64,000 nucleotides of DNA from Marinobacter nanhaiticus D15-8W (GCF_036511935.1 NZ_AP028878.1:2914001-2978000); one strand, 5' to 3'; counted from the first letter of the stretch, positions 8,806 through 18,712 are shown. The notes: generated by a model from the letters alone, not told the origin. Translations and numbers: made by a program.

Positions 8806-10149
8806 GTGCCATCATCCCTAAAAGAATTTCCCGTTTCTGCCAAATGTGCGGCACTTTGGGTGAATCACCTGGCGTCAGAGGCAGGGTTTGTCTTTATGCA
8901 TCGTGCTGACGGCTCTGCCTTTGCCTCGGCCTGGCCGGCACGCACCTGGCGATTGCCGCAAGATGAACAGGCCTGGCAAAAGAACCTCCATGAGCTTCAG
9001 GAAGCCGAACGGCAGCTTCAGCTCAAGGAACATTCAAAGGCAGCAGAAGAGCTGTTCGCAGGCGGCCTGGTGGGGGCGATCAACTACGAAGCGGCTAAAC
9101 ATACGGTTGCTGGGTACGTACCCCAATCATATGAGCAAAACCTGCCTGACGTGGGCTGGGTAGGCGAGTATCTGTGGGCGTTGAATTTGCCGTCATCATC
9201 CGACGACCGACCGCGGCTGGTCATCCATCCCCACTGCCCGCCGTCGATCATGGATAAGCTCAAGCCATTAATCGATGAAGCCGAGCAGCCTGCCGGCGAA
9301 CCGTTGAACTTCAGGATGGTGCAACCCTTCCAGCCGGAGCAAACCCAAGCCCAATACCACCAACGGGTGCAGCGTATACTCGACTACATCCTCGCTGGTG
9401 ACTGTTACCAGGTAAATCTTTCGCAGCGGTTCTCCGGCCAGTTCACAGGCCATCCGTTCGCGGCATTCAAAGCGCTGACCAGCGCCATTCCCGTACCTCA
9501 TGCCGGTTACGTGGATACGGGGCTTTATCAGGTCCTCAGTATCTCACCCGAGCGTTACCTCCGTATCCACGAAGGTGTAGTCGAGAGCAAACCCATCAAG
9601 GGAACGCGTCCGCGCGGAGAAACTGACGCCGACGACCGGAAACAGCAGGACAACCTTGCTGCCAGCCTCAAGGATCGCGCAGAAAACCTGATGATCGTCG
9701 ACCTGATCCGCAACGACATCTCCCGCTTCTGCAAACCTTTTTCGGTCAAGGTTCCGAAGCTGTTCGCGATCGAGAGTTACCGCAACGTCCATCAGTTGGT
9801 GAGCACAGTAACCGGCGAATTGGACACCGATGTTTCGCTGATCGATGCCCTGCTCTCGGCGTTCCCTGGCGGCTCCATCACCGGCGCCCCGAAACGACGG
9901 GCGATGGAGATTATCGACGAACTCGAACCCCACGACCGTGGCCCTTATTGCGGCAGTGTCTTCTATATCAGCGCCGATGGGACGCTTGAAAGTAATATCG
10001 CGATCCGTACGTTGATGACCCGGCCGGACGGGACAATCAGTTGCTGGGGCGGAGGCGGTATCGTGGCCGATTCCGAGCCGGAAGCAGAGTATGAGGAGTC
10101 GATAACGAAGGTGCGGCGGTTGATGGAGACGTTGGAGGGGATGGGTTAG
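8806..10149 (+). CDS. pabB: aminodeoxychorismate synthase component I
   Basis: A 447-residue chorismate-binding enzyme that, with PabA, makes 4-amino-4-deoxychorismate for folate. It carries CYQVNLSQRF, ISPERYLRI, KPIKGTRPRG (the Lys-containing motif that separates PabB from TrpE), LIRNDISRFC and FPGGSITGAPKRRAMEII. The frame is open from a TTG at 8755, but the GTG at 8806, with AGG six bases upstream, gives the usual PabB length. It is monocistronic by context. Its 3' end is followed by a dispersed palindromic repeat disrupted by mobile DNA. Confidence 0.93.
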   Translation: MPSSLKEFPVSAKCAALWVNHLASEAGFVFMHRADGSAFASAWPARTWRLPQDEQAWQKNLHELQEAERQLQLKEHSKAAEELFAGGLVGAINYEAAKHTVAGYVPQSYEQNLPDVGWVGEYLWALNLPSSSDDRPRLVIHPHCPPSIMDKLKPLIDEAEQPAGEPLNFRMVQPFQPEQTQAQYHQRVQRILDYILAGDCYQVNLSQRFSGQFTGHPFAAFKALTSAIPVPHAGYVDTGLYQVLSISPERYLRIHEGVVESKPIKGTRPRGETDADDRKQQDNLAASLKDRAENLMIVDLIRNDISRFCKPFSVKVPKLFAIESYRNVHQLVSTVTGELDTDVSLIDALLSAFPGGSITGAPKRRAMEIIDELEPHDRGPYCGSVFYISADGTLESNIAIRTLMTRPDGTISCWGGGGIVADSEPEAEYEESITKVRRLMETLEGMG

Positions 10150-10203
10150 GCGCCATCTAACTACTTCTGAGCCGCCAGGAACCCGAGGTACGGAAAGAAA
10201 TAC

Positions 10204-10279
10204 TCGGGCACCTTCGGCGCCTCAGAAGCTGAAGCATCTGCTACATGCTCAAGTTATCTCAAAATGTAGCCGACGCTTT
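10204..10279 (+). repeat. dispersed palindromic repeat, copy 1, left part (interrupted)
   Basis: Begins with GGGCACC-TTCGGC-GCC, then CAGAAGCTGAAGCATCTG and ATGTAGCCGACGCTTTA, and matches the intact copy at 13507-13609. It breaks off at the MITE-like insertion and resumes at 11885 with GCTTCGGAGCGGCCC. It lies between the converging genes pabB and thrH. Confidence 0.85.
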
Positions 10280-10495
10280 AGAGGGTGTTGCAAAAGCTTG
10301 CGGCTTGAAGCCTCTCTCCCCTCGCGGGGTGTAGGCGGAAGTAGCGAAGCAGCGCTTCGCCCGCCGGAACGCCCGGAGCCTCTGGCGACGGGCTGGGGCG
10401 CGGAGCGGAGGTTTGGAGAGAGGGGGGCGAGGCAAAAGCCTCGCTCGAAGTCGGCTCTGGCAACGATGAGCGCCTGACGGCGCTACCCCCTCTCC

Positions 10496-11804
10496 TGTGC
10501 AACCGGAACATAGGTAACACTTTGAACCGGCAACATGGGTTACACCTATTCCCCCGCATGCCACTCGCATGCGGGCTCCAATCGCGCGGTTTTGAGGTTA
10601 ATATGACCGAGCAGATGGGTGCTGTATCGCACCTCGACCCGGTCATTCTCCACCTCTTGCAGGCCTACGCGATGTCTGGCTAACAGCCCGCTGATGTAGA
10701 TCAGATGGCCCTGCCACTTGATTTCGCCGTTGTGACGAACGTTGCGAACCGCCTGGTCCACGTTATATTCAATCGGGCGCAGCACGGGCGAGTACCGACG
10801 CCTTGAGGGCTGATACACGCTGGCCGGTGTTTGCCTGCCCAGCGCCTCATGGCTGCGTTGTTCGTTAAACTCCTCACGGAATGCCTGCAGCGTGGTCTGT
10901 TGCTGCATCAAGCTTGTCCCGCGCATCCGTCCACCCACTGCTCGATTCAGTGAACCGTGCATGCGCTCGTGACGGGCATTCTGTGTGGGCGTTCCCGGCT
11001 TGCTACGATGCACCCCAATGCCCAGCTCGACCCACCATTTCGACAGTCGCGTCAGACCTCCTGCTGAGCGACTGGCGAAGGGCGCCCCGTTGTCGGACAA
11101 GATCCCCTCCGGCAGACCGTACTCATGGAAAACCCATTCCATAATCGGCTTCGCCTGGACGTAGTCTGTTGCGCTCACGCCATGACAGCCCAAGACATAA
11201 CGGCTGGCATTGTCGGTTACCGTGAGCGGATAACACCAGCGCCCGCCGGCCGTCCGGTACTGCCCCTTGTAGTCCACACTCCACAGCGCATTATTGCGAT
11301 CACCCAGTTCAAACGGTTGCGGGTCGGCCGGGTACGGCCGCTTGTAGCGCCGTTTCTTGACCAGACCCGCCGCTTTGAGTATCTCACCGGCCGTGCTGTC
11401 TGCCGGCAATGCCATCGCCGGTTCTAGCTCACGCAAGCGGTCCAGAACCTTCTTGGGGCCAAAGCTGGGATGGACTTTCTTGATCGCCACAATCTGTTCA
11501 GCCACGTCCTCCGTCACTGCATGTGGGCAATAGTGCGGCGCTCGGGAGCGCTCCTGCAGCCCACCGGCACCTTCCTCCTGGTAGCGCCTGATCCACTTGT
11601 AAGCCGTCTTGCGGCTAATGCCGTAGCCGCGGGCCAGATCGCTTACACCGTGCCCGCCCTGCAGCCAGGCCGCGATCAACTGCATCTTCAGATCCATTAC
11701 ACAAGTCTCTTTCCAGGGCATGGGCGCGTCCTCCTTGCCCATACCGTAACTTGTGTAACCCATGTTCCCGGCTTGAGGTGTTACCTATGTTGCCGGTTTG
11801 CACA
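10496..11804 (-). mobile_element. IS481-family insertion sequence, copy 1
   Basis: A 1309-base element with ends TGTGCAACCGG and TGTGCAAACCGG (read inward). Each end carries two AACCGG-type motifs followed by ATAGGTAACAC and ATGGGTTACAC. It encodes one DDE transposase. The flanks show CTCC on both sides, a possible 4-base target duplication. It sits inside the MITE-like element and has the same length as the copy at 60361-61669, with an identical encoded protein. Confidence 0.92.
10546..11721 (-). CDS. IS481-family transposase
   Basis: A 391-residue DDE transposase. An N-terminal helix-turn-helix (DLARGYGISRKTAYKWIRRY) is followed by a second HTH-like region. The rve integrase core has Asp in WSVDYKGQY, Asp in LSDNGAPF and Glu in RSHEALGRQTP. 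The start MPWKETCVMD at 11721 is typical of the family and has AAGGAGG eight bases upstream; the frame extends 14 codons further without such support. It appears intact and identical to the copy at 60444-61619, which suggests recent transposition. Confidence 0.93.
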   Translation of the reverse strand: MPWKETCVMDLKMQLIAAWLQGGHGVSDLARGYGISRKTAYKWIRRYQEEGAGGLQERSRAPHYCPHAVTEDVAEQIVAIKKVHPSFGPKKVLDRLRELEPAMALPADSTAGEILKAAGLVKKRRYKRPYPADPQPFELGDRNNALWSVDYKGQYRTAGGRWCYPLTVTDNASRYVLGCHGVSATDYVQAKPIMEWVFHEYGLPEGILSDNGAPFASRSAGGLTRLSKWWVELGIGVHRSKPGTPTQNARHERMHGSLNRAVGGRMRGTSLMQQQTTLQAFREEFNEQRSHEALGRQTPASVYQPSRRRYSPVLRPIEYNVDQAVRNVRHNGEIKWQGHLIYISGLLARHRVGLQEVENDRVEVRYSTHLLGHINLKTARLEPACEWHAGE

Positions 11805-11884
11805 CTCCAAACCTCTCTCCCGCGAGGGGAGAGGGAGTTTATGCCGATACTTTGGAGATACGGCTACTTTTGCAACACCCTCTT

Positions 11885-11925
11885 TAGCTTCGGAGCGGCC
11901 CTAAGGGCTGCCCCAGGTTTGCCCA
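11885..11925 (+). repeat. dispersed palindromic repeat, copy 1, right part
   Basis: Reads TAGCTTCGGAGCGGCCC-TAA-GGGCTGCCCC and continues the repeat interrupted at 10279. The terminal GGCCC/GGGCT hairpin is retained. Confidence 0.8.
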
Positions 11926-11930
11926 AAAAC

Positions 11931-12539
11931 TTAGAAACGCTCACTCAACTCTTCAAACTTCCGACGCAGATCCTCAAAGTTATGGACCGCCGGAAACTGT
12001 GGAAACTCATCGATCACGTTTTGCGGCGCATGGAACAGGATGCCAGCCTCGGCCTGCTTCAGCATGGTGGTATCGTTATAGGAGTCACCCGCTGCAATCA
12101 CACGGTAGTTAAGAAGCTGAAAGGCGCGGACTGACTGGCGCTTGGGGTCTTTCTGGCGCAGCAGGTAATCGGTGATACGGCCTTTTTCGTCCACTTCAAG
12201 CTTGTGGCACAACAACGTCGGGTGGCCCAGCTTGGCCATCAGGGGCATCGCGAACTCATAGAAGGTATCGGAGAGAATCACCACCTGGAAGCGCTCGCGC
12301 AGCCAGTCCAGGAATTCCCGCGCACCGTCGAGAGGATCAAGGGTGCCGATCACTTCCTGAATTTCCGGCAGGCCGTAGCCATGCTGGTCGAGCAGACGCA
12401 GGCGTTGCTGCATCAGCACGTCGTAATCAGGAATGTCCCGGGTGGTCGCCTTGAGCTCTTCAATCCCCGTCTTTTCCGCAAAAGCGATCCAGATTTCAGG
12501 GATCAGTACCCCTTCCAGGTCAAGGCAAGCAAGTTCCAC
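11931..12539 (-). CDS. thrH: phosphoserine phosphatase / homoserine phosphotransferase ThrH
   Basis: A 202-residue HAD-superfamily enzyme. Motif I is DLEGVLIPE at residues 7-15 (the ThrH form, with Glu rather than Asp after the first intervening residue), motif II is VILSDTFYEF, and motif III/IV is AAGDSYNDTTML. Pseudomonas ThrH has phosphoserine phosphatase activity and can transfer phosphate from phosphoserine to homoserine, linking serine and threonine synthesis. Its length matches. It is divergent from cysH, with 194 bases between the starts, and converges on pabB. Confidence 0.92.
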   Translation of the reverse strand: MELACLDLEGVLIPEIWIAFAEKTGIEELKATTRDIPDYDVLMQQRLRLLDQHGYGLPEIQEVIGTLDPLDGAREFLDWLRERFQVVILSDTFYEFAMPLMAKLGHPTLLCHKLEVDEKGRITDYLLRQKDPKRQSVRAFQLLNYRVIAAGDSYNDTTMLKQAEAGILFHAPQNVIDEFPQFPAVHNFEDLRRKFEELSERF

Positions 12540-12626
12540 AGGATTCTCCTAATCAAAGTCCAGGCAGTACGCCGTAAAAATAGTTGAGGGTGACTATGGC
12601 CCTACCCCCGATTTTAGCGGCCCTAT

Positions 12627-12671
12627 CATAAGGAAAAGAACCCGCAATTGCACCGCGGGTATAACCTTATG
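12627..12671. repeat. nested inverted repeat in the thrH-cysH promoter region
   Basis: CATAAGG at 12627 pairs with CCTTATG at 12665-12671, and inside it ACCCGC pairs with GCGGGT around a nine-base loop. It lies between two divergent starts, about 60 bases before cysH, so it could be an operator or a 5'-UTR hairpin. There is no U-run, so it is not a simple terminator. Confidence 0.6.
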
Positions 12672-12733
12672 AAAGCTCGTTACTTTTGCTGGACACGCCC
12701 TGGTGTTAGATTCTCAACACAGCTCATAATGCG

Positions 12734-13468
12734 ATGAATACGATGGAATCTATAACAGAACTGAATGAGAGACTGAACGGCCAATCACCCCGTTCCATCC
12801 TGAAACACGCCCTGGGACAGTACGATTCAATCGCCGTGTCTTTCAGCGGCGCCGAGGATGTCGTGCTGATCGAGATGGCTCATAAGCTGACGGACACCCT
12901 CAAGGTCTTCACACTGGACACTGGCCGCCTCCACGCCGAGACCTACAGCTTTATCGAACGGGTGCGGGAGCACTACAACATCGATATCGAGATCCTGTTT
13001 CCGGACGCGGCGGAAGTACAGGCGCTGGTTTCCGAGAAGGGACTATTCAGTTTCTATCGTGATGGCCACAAGGAATGTTGCGGCATCCGCAAGGTCAACC
13101 CGCTACGCCGGAAGCTGTCCACCGTAGATGCCTGGATTACCGGACAGCGCAAGGACCAAAGCCCAGGCACCCGGAACGATGTGCCCGTGGTCCAGATCGA
13201 TGATGCGTTCTCGACAGCGGACAAACCGCTGATCAAGTTCAATCCGCTGGCCAACTGGAGCTCGAAGGAAGTCTGGGATTATATCCGGGTTACCGAAGCG
13301 CCTTACAACGAGCTTCACGAGAAAGGCTTCGTGAGTATCGGCTGTCAGCCCTGCACCCGCCCGGTATTGCCCGGCCAGCACGAGCGTGAAGGTCGCTGGT
13401 GGTGGGAAGAGGCGACGCAGAAGGAGTGCGGGCTGCACGCGGGCAATCTGATTGCTTCGGAGAAGTAA
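12734..13468 (+). CDS. cysH: adenylylsulfate / phosphoadenylylsulfate reductase
   Basis: A 244-residue reductase of assimilatory sulfate reduction that makes sulfite from activated sulfate. The PAPS-reductase fold shows [11 protein letters not shown] (P-loop-like, residues 35-45). Cys115-Cys116 and Cys204/Cys207 are the four ligands typical of [4Fe-4S] enzymes, so APS is the likely substrate. The catalytic Cys232 is in ECGLH. Adjacent cysB and a sulfite-exporter-like permease make this a sulfur-regulated group. CysB control is expected from family knowledge; no CysB site was identified by eye. Confidence 0.95.
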   Translation: MNTMESITELNERLNGQSPRSILKHALGQYDSIAVSFSGAEDVVLIEMAHKLTDTLKVFTLDTGRLHAETYSFIERVREHYNIDIEILFPDAAEVQALVSEKGLFSFYRDGHKECCGIRKVNPLRRKLSTVDAWITGQRKDQSPGTRNDVPVVQIDDAFSTADKPLIKFNPLANWSSKEVWDYIRVTEAPYNELHEKGFVSIGCQPCTRPVLPGQHEREGRWWWEEATQKECGLHAGNLIASEK

Positions 13469-13506
13469 AGCGGCTTTAGGTGAACTTAAGCAAGCTGAGG
13501 CTCAAT

Positions 13507-13609
13507 AGGCACCTTCGGTGCCTCAGAAGCTGAAGCTTCTGCTACATGCTCGAGTCGGCTGCAAATGTAGCCGACGCTTCAGCTTCGGAGCAGCCCACCG
13601 GGCTGCCCA
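13507..13609 (+). repeat. dispersed palindromic repeat, copy 2 (intact)
   Basis: About 103 bases with three potential stems: GGCACC-TTC-GGTGCC at the left, a long central hairpin (GAAGCTGAAGC with GCTTCAGCTTC, extended by CTACAT/ATGTAG), and GCAGCCC-ACC-GGGCTGC at the right. It lies between the converging cysH and cysB. Confidence 0.88.
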
Positions 13610-13650
13610 AAATTCTCAGCAACTCCCAGCTTTAATGAGAACTCATCGCC

Positions 13651-14703
<1,053 letters not shown>

Positions 14704-14787
14704 CTACAGTGAAAACCCTTTCAGGCACTTAGTTCACCCTGATTCGAGGGAACGTGAAGGTTCACGGTTTTCAGTGTAGATCATATT

Positions 14788-15564
14788 ATGGATATCTTGT
14801 TTTATATTCTTGCGGGTGCCGGTGTCGGCCTCGCCGTCGGACTGACAGGCGTAGGCGGTGGATCTCTCATGACCCCGCTACTGCTGATGTTCGGCTTTCC
14901 GCCGCACATCGCCATCGGTACCGACCTGATCTACGCTGCCATCACCAAGGGCACCGGCGTCTACGCACATCATCGCCAGCAAACCATTATCTGGCCTATT
15001 GTCCGCCGTCTGCTGATTGGCTGCGTCCCCGCCTCCCTTGCAGCCATCGTCCTGCTCTCCGTTTTCTTTACCGAACCTGAGGATTACCGGGGGTTGCTGG
15101 TGTCCACCCTGGGGGCGATGCTGATCCTGACCTCAGTCGTGTTGATCTTCCGGCCATGGATTCTGAAACACCGGAACATCGAAACCGACGATACTTTCCT
15201 GGTACGCCACCAAAAAGGACTGACCGTCCTCTCCGGCGTGTTCTTAGGTTTTGCGGTGACTCTATCGTCTGTCGGTGCCGGCGCGTTCGGCACCGCGATC
15301 CTGATGATGCTTTACCCACACCTGAGCGGCGTCAAGATCGTCGGCACCGACCTGGCGTACGCCGTACCCCTGACGTTCCTTGCCGGTATGGGCCACTGGC
15401 ATCTGGGCAATATCGATTGGTACCTGCTTGGCGCCCTGCTGATCGGTTCCATTCCCGCCATCCAACTGGGCACCCGGCTGGCCCGCAAGTTACCCAACCG
15501 CGTCCTGCAATCCACCCTGGCTGGCATTCTGTTGCTGATCGGCCTGAAATACACCTTCTTCTAA
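14788..15564 (+). CDS. TauE/SafE (TSUP) permease, probable sulfite exporter
   Basis: A 258-residue inner-membrane protein with about eight hydrophobic segments. The two characteristic repeats show as GLTGVGGGSLMTPLLLMFG near residue 20 and GAGAFGTAILMMLYPHLSG near residue 165. TSUP members export sulfite, sulfoacetate or related anions. Being divergent from cysB and close to cysH favours an organosulfur or sulfite role, but the substrate is inferred. The ATG at 14788 has no strong ribosome site; the frame has no better upstream start. Confidence 0.88.
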   Translation: MDILFYILAGAGVGLAVGLTGVGGGSLMTPLLLMFGFPPHIAIGTDLIYAAITKGTGVYAHHRQQTIIWPIVRRLLIGCVPASLAAIVLLSVFFTEPEDYRGLLVSTLGAMLILTSVVLIFRPWILKHRNIETDDTFLVRHQKGLTVLSGVFLGFAVTLSSVGAGAFGTAILMMLYPHLSGVKIVGTDLAYAVPLTFLAGMGHWHLGNIDWYLLGALLIGSIPAIQLGTRLARKLPNRVLQSTLAGILLLIGLKYTFF

Positions 15565-15728
15565 GTCTGGGCGGGTGTTACGCTCCGCCGTGGTCGAGGC
15601 CCGGCCTTGACTTACCGGCGGCAGCGCAGAGAATCGTCAATACACTCCCCTCTTATTTAAGAGGATGTTGAGTTCTGCGCCGTTGCGCCGCGACCATGCT
15701 GTTGACCTGACCGGATTCGCCAGACCCG

Positions 15729-18428
15729 ATGTTGTTGACGACCAAGTTTCTCAGACCCGCTGCCGACCCGCGGGCGATTCCTCGCAATCGCCTGCTACAG
15801 GTATTGGAGCGGCGAGAGGGCAAGCGCCTGAACCTGGTGGTTGGGCCCGCCGGCTTCGGTAAGACAACGCTGGTCAACCAGTGGAGTGCGACCCAGACCC
15901 TACCGGTCGCCTGGCTATCGCTGGACGCCAATGACGACGATCCCCGCCGTTTCTGGCAATACATCACCGGTGCCCTGGTCCACGCCGGCTTTGCCGAACT
16001 TGAAAAATGTCAGCAGGCGTTCAATACCTACGCGGCCCACGAGTTGGAAGGCGCCATTACCGGTCTGATAAACGGTCTGGTAGAAAACGTCGGTGGCGGA
16101 ATGAACCTCGTCATCGACGACTACCACCAGATCCAGGCGGCCGAGATTCATCGCCAGATGACCTATTTCCTCGACTATCTGCCGCCCGGTGTGACCGTCG
16201 TGCTGGTATCCCGTACCGAACCGGACCTGCCCATTGCCCGCTGGCGCGTCCGGCAGTGGGTGGACGATATCCATCCGCAACTGCTGGCGTTCTCCGAAGA
16301 CGAATGCCATCGTTTTTTCCAGGATTGCATGGCCATTAGGCTGTCCAAGGACGAAGCGCGACGCATCTGGCAGAAAACCGAAGGCTGGGTCGCCGCCATG
16401 CAACTCAGTGCGCTTTCTGCCCGCAACAGACCATCACTTGGCGACGTCCAATCGGCCAACCTGATACCCGACTCGTCACGGCAGATCAACGACTATATCC
16501 TGAGCGAGGTTCTCGACCAGCAACCCGAAAACGTCGCAGACTTCCTGCTGGACACCGCCTGTTGCCTACGCCTGACGGCCTCCCTCTGTGATCGCGTCCG
16601 GGAGTCCAGGGATAGTCAGGAGATGTTGGAAGCCCTGAGTCAGCGTAACCTGTTCCTGATCCCGCTGGATAACCGCGACGAATGGTTCCGCTATCACGAT
16701 CTGTTTCGCGAGGCCCTGTTCCAGCGCCTGCAGCAGACCGATCCCGACCGGATACAGACATTGCAATCCCGGGCTATCCGCTGGCTGCTGGAGCACGACC
16801 ATATCCAGGAGGCCATTGCGCAACTGGTTCAGCTCGAAGATTGGCCATGGCTGGCCGGTGTCCTCGAACAGCATGGCAACAACCTGATCCACGGAGGCTT
16901 CCATTTACCGGTACTGGACTGGCTGGACAAGCTGCCGTCCGGGACGGTCGAAAGCAATCCGCGCCTATCCATGCTGCAGATCTGGGGGCATTTCTTCGCC
17001 AATCGGCTTGATGCCCTCGAGCCTCGCCTGGAACGGCTGGAAGACCTGCTCGATCGTCGGGTAGCCGATTCCCATCCGGATGCCGAAGGTGCGCTGGGCC
17101 TGCACAGCGAAATCGCGCTGATCCGATCCTACCTCGCCCGCACGCGGAGCGACCTCAAGAGCGCATCGGACTTGACCCAGCAGGTCCTGCGGGACATCGA
17201 CCATACCCAGATTCCGCTTAAGTCCGTCACCTATTACGGATTGGGCCTCGATTACTTTGGTCGCGGGGACCTGCCCGCAGCCGAGGAAGCCTTGCAGTCG
17301 GCCGTCTCTCACGGCCAGATCGAGCGTAAGCCCTCTACCGTGCTTTCCAGCGGAGGGCTACTGGCCTGGATCCAGTTCAATCGAGGACACATCGACCTGG
17401 CCCTTGAAAGCTGTATCTCGATACGCCAGTGGATCGACCGGCATTACACCGACCCCAAGCAACCCAAGCTGCTCTCATGCTGGCAGAACTGCGCACTCAT
17501 CGAGATCTACCGGGAACGGGGCGAGCTGGAGCTGGCGGACACCTACCTTGCGCCCTTACTGGGCCACCTGGAACAGGGTACCGAACCCGGCCAGCACGTG
17601 ATTATCCAGTATGCCCGTGCGCACTTGGCCTTCACCCGCGGCGATTACGAACAGGCCACCCGCGCATTGGACGATGCGGAGCGGGTTCTCCGCGGGCGGC
17701 GGGAACATATCGTGTTCGAACCGCCCAACCTTGCGGCGTTGAAGGCACGCGTTCACTTGGCGAAAGGTGAGCTCGAGCTGGCGCGTGAATGGCTCGAGCA
17801 CCGTAATCCGGAAGAATTCCGTAATCCGCTCAACGCCGAGCAGGACGCCATTACTGCGGCCCGGGTAATGATCGCGCTCGATAAACCCGGTAAGGCCATC
17901 ACCCTGTTGACACCACTGCGACTGTCGACGGAAACCGGCCAGCACAACAAGCACTTGATCGAAGTCCTCACCGTCTACGCTGAGGCTCTGGATCGAGAGG
18001 GAAAAACCAGCGATGCGATGCCTCTCCTGGTGGAAGCCCTCAAGCGCTCCTCTAGCGAGCAGATCTACCGCCTATTCATTGAGGAAAGTGCCGTCGTTCA
18101 CGCCCTCATTCGCGACACCACATCGCCCAGCGTCGATAGCCGCTATTTGCAAAAGCTGCGCGAAATGTTACCGGAGACCAAGGTACGGGACTCGGCACCC
18201 AAAGCCGGAGCCAAAACGCTCGCCGATTTGATCGAGCCCTTGAGCGCACGGGAAAGTGAAGTGCTTGAGCTGATCAATGAAGGCCTTGCCAATAAAGACA
18301 TCGCCCTACGAATGCAGGTGGCCGGCACCACGGTAAAAGCCCACATCCGAAACCTGTACGGAAAACTCCAGGTGAAAAGCCGGACTGAGGCGTTGGCCAG
18401 GGCTCGCCAGCTCGATTTGCTGAAATAG
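15729..18428 (+). CDS. MalT-like LuxR-family transcriptional activator (STAND ATPase)
   Basis: An 899-residue regulator. The N-terminal NTPase has GPAGFGKT at residues 39-46 and LVIDDYHQI as Walker B. A winged-helix region follows, then a long TPR-like solenoid (about residues 330-800) and a C-terminal LuxR helix-turn-helix (LSARESEVLELINEG to KSRTEALARARQL, about 835-895). This is the MalT/AcoK/AlkS architecture, in which a ligand and ATP drive oligomerisation on direct-repeat boxes next to CRP-dependent promoters. The inducer is unknown. Right after its stop lie a CRP-like site, CTACGCC repeats and a structured terminated transcript, a plausible direct target. Confidence 0.9.
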   Translation: MLLTTKFLRPAADPRAIPRNRLLQVLERREGKRLNLVVGPAGFGKTTLVNQWSATQTLPVAWLSLDANDDDPRRFWQYITGALVHAGFAELEKCQQAFNTYAAHELEGAITGLINGLVENVGGGMNLVIDDYHQIQAAEIHRQMTYFLDYLPPGVTVVLVSRTEPDLPIARWRVRQWVDDIHPQLLAFSEDECHRFFQDCMAIRLSKDEARRIWQKTEGWVAAMQLSALSARNRPSLGDVQSANLIPDSSRQINDYILSEVLDQQPENVADFLLDTACCLRLTASLCDRVRESRDSQEMLEALSQRNLFLIPLDNRDEWFRYHDLFREALFQRLQQTDPDRIQTLQSRAIRWLLEHDHIQEAIAQLVQLEDWPWLAGVLEQHGNNLIHGGFHLPVLDWLDKLPSGTVESNPRLSMLQIWGHFFANRLDALEPRLERLEDLLDRRVADSHPDAEGALGLHSEIALIRSYLARTRSDLKSASDLTQQVLRDIDHTQIPLKSVTYYGLGLDYFGRGDLPAAEEALQSAVSHGQIERKPSTVLSSGGLLAWIQFNRGHIDLALESCISIRQWIDRHYTDPKQPKLLSCWQNCALIEIYRERGELELADTYLAPLLGHLEQGTEPGQHVIIQYARAHLAFTRGDYEQATRALDDAERVLRGRREHIVFEPPNLAALKARVHLAKGELELAREWLEHRNPEEFRNPLNAEQDAITAARVMIALDKPGKAITLLTPLRLSTETGQHNKHLIEVLTVYAEALDREGKTSDAMPLLVEALKRSSSEQIYRLFIEESAVVHALIRDTTSPSVDSRYLQKLREMLPETKVRDSAPKAGAKTLADLIEPLSARESEVLELINEGLANKDIALRMQVAGTTVKAHIRNLYGKLQVKSRTEALARARQLDLLK

Positions 18429-18430
18429 AT

Positions 18431-18448
18431 TTGTGACGCAGATCACAC
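18431..18448 (+). promoter_or_regulatory. CRP/Vfr-like binding site
   Basis: TGTGA-CGCAGA-TCACA at 18432-18447 is a perfect symmetric CRP core with the standard six-base spacer, just after the regulator's stop codon. It is centred about 84 bases before the predicted start of the candidate RNA. Confidence 0.7.
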
Positions 18449-18471
18449 TTTTATCGAATTTATTCGCCCCA

Positions 18472-18517
18472 CTACGCCCTTTGGACGATCCATCTACGCC
18501 CCTACGCCTCTTATTAT
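18472..18517 (+). promoter_or_regulatory. direct CTACGCC repeats and -10 element (activator-type promoter)
   Basis: CTACGCC occurs in direct orientation at 18472-18478, 18494-18500 and 18502-18508, followed by TATTAT at 18512-18517. No -35 hexamer is found at normal spacing. This layout (CRP site, direct boxes, -10 without -35) resembles MalT-dependent promoters. Binding by the upstream MalT-like protein is inferred. Confidence 0.5.
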
Positions 18518-18523
18518 TCTCTC

Positions 18524-18666
18524 GACGGTGAGGGAAACCTCACCTCCGGAATCTGAAACTTCAGGCCTTTGGATTCCATGTTCCGTGTTGCTTAAAACCC
18601 CAGGGTTATCTAGTCAGAGCCCTGCTTCTCGAAGGCGCCAACCGTTTTGGATTGGCGCCTTTTTTT
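18524..18666 (+). ncRNA. candidate structured small RNA (about 143 nt)
   Basis: Downstream of the putative promoter the sequence folds into consecutive stems and has no convincing reading frame. GGTGAGG-GAAA-CCTCACC (18527-18544) is a perfect stem with a GNRA-type loop. Nested GGAAT...ATTCC and CTGAA-AC-TTCAG stems occupy 18548-18577. CAGGG...CCCTG spans 18601-18624, and a strong terminator ends it. Unpaired or loop GGA triplets recur (for example near 18534, 18548, 18571 and 18649), which might bind a CsrA/RsmA protein, though that is speculative. No known RNA family was recognised. Confidence 0.5.
18632..18666 (+). terminator. rho-independent terminator of the candidate RNA
   Basis: Ten perfect pairs, AAGGCGCCAA with TTGGCGCCTT, around a ten-base loop and followed by a run of T residues. 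It lies about 200 bases past the regulator gene, so it could also end a long regulator mRNA. Confidence 0.92.
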
Positions 18667-18712
18667 ATTGGGTTTGCCGGACGGAGAGCCTGGAGATTGC
18701 GGGCGGGAGAGC

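Larger units (their letters stand above)
10281..11882. mobile_element. MITE-like element, split by an IS481-family IS
   Basis: Perfect 16-base terminal inverted repeats, GAGGGTGTTGCAAAAG at 10281-10296 and its complement at 11867-11882, bound this segment. The flanks read GACGCTTTA before and TTTAGCTTCGG after, so a TTTA duplication (CTTTAG if the repeats are trimmed) frames it. The intact repeat at 13507 shows the uninterrupted form GACGCTTCAGCTTCGG. Without the internal IS the element is about 289 bases, too short for a transposase, hence MITE-like. The transposase family that mobilises it cannot be named from the ends alone. Confidence 0.75.
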
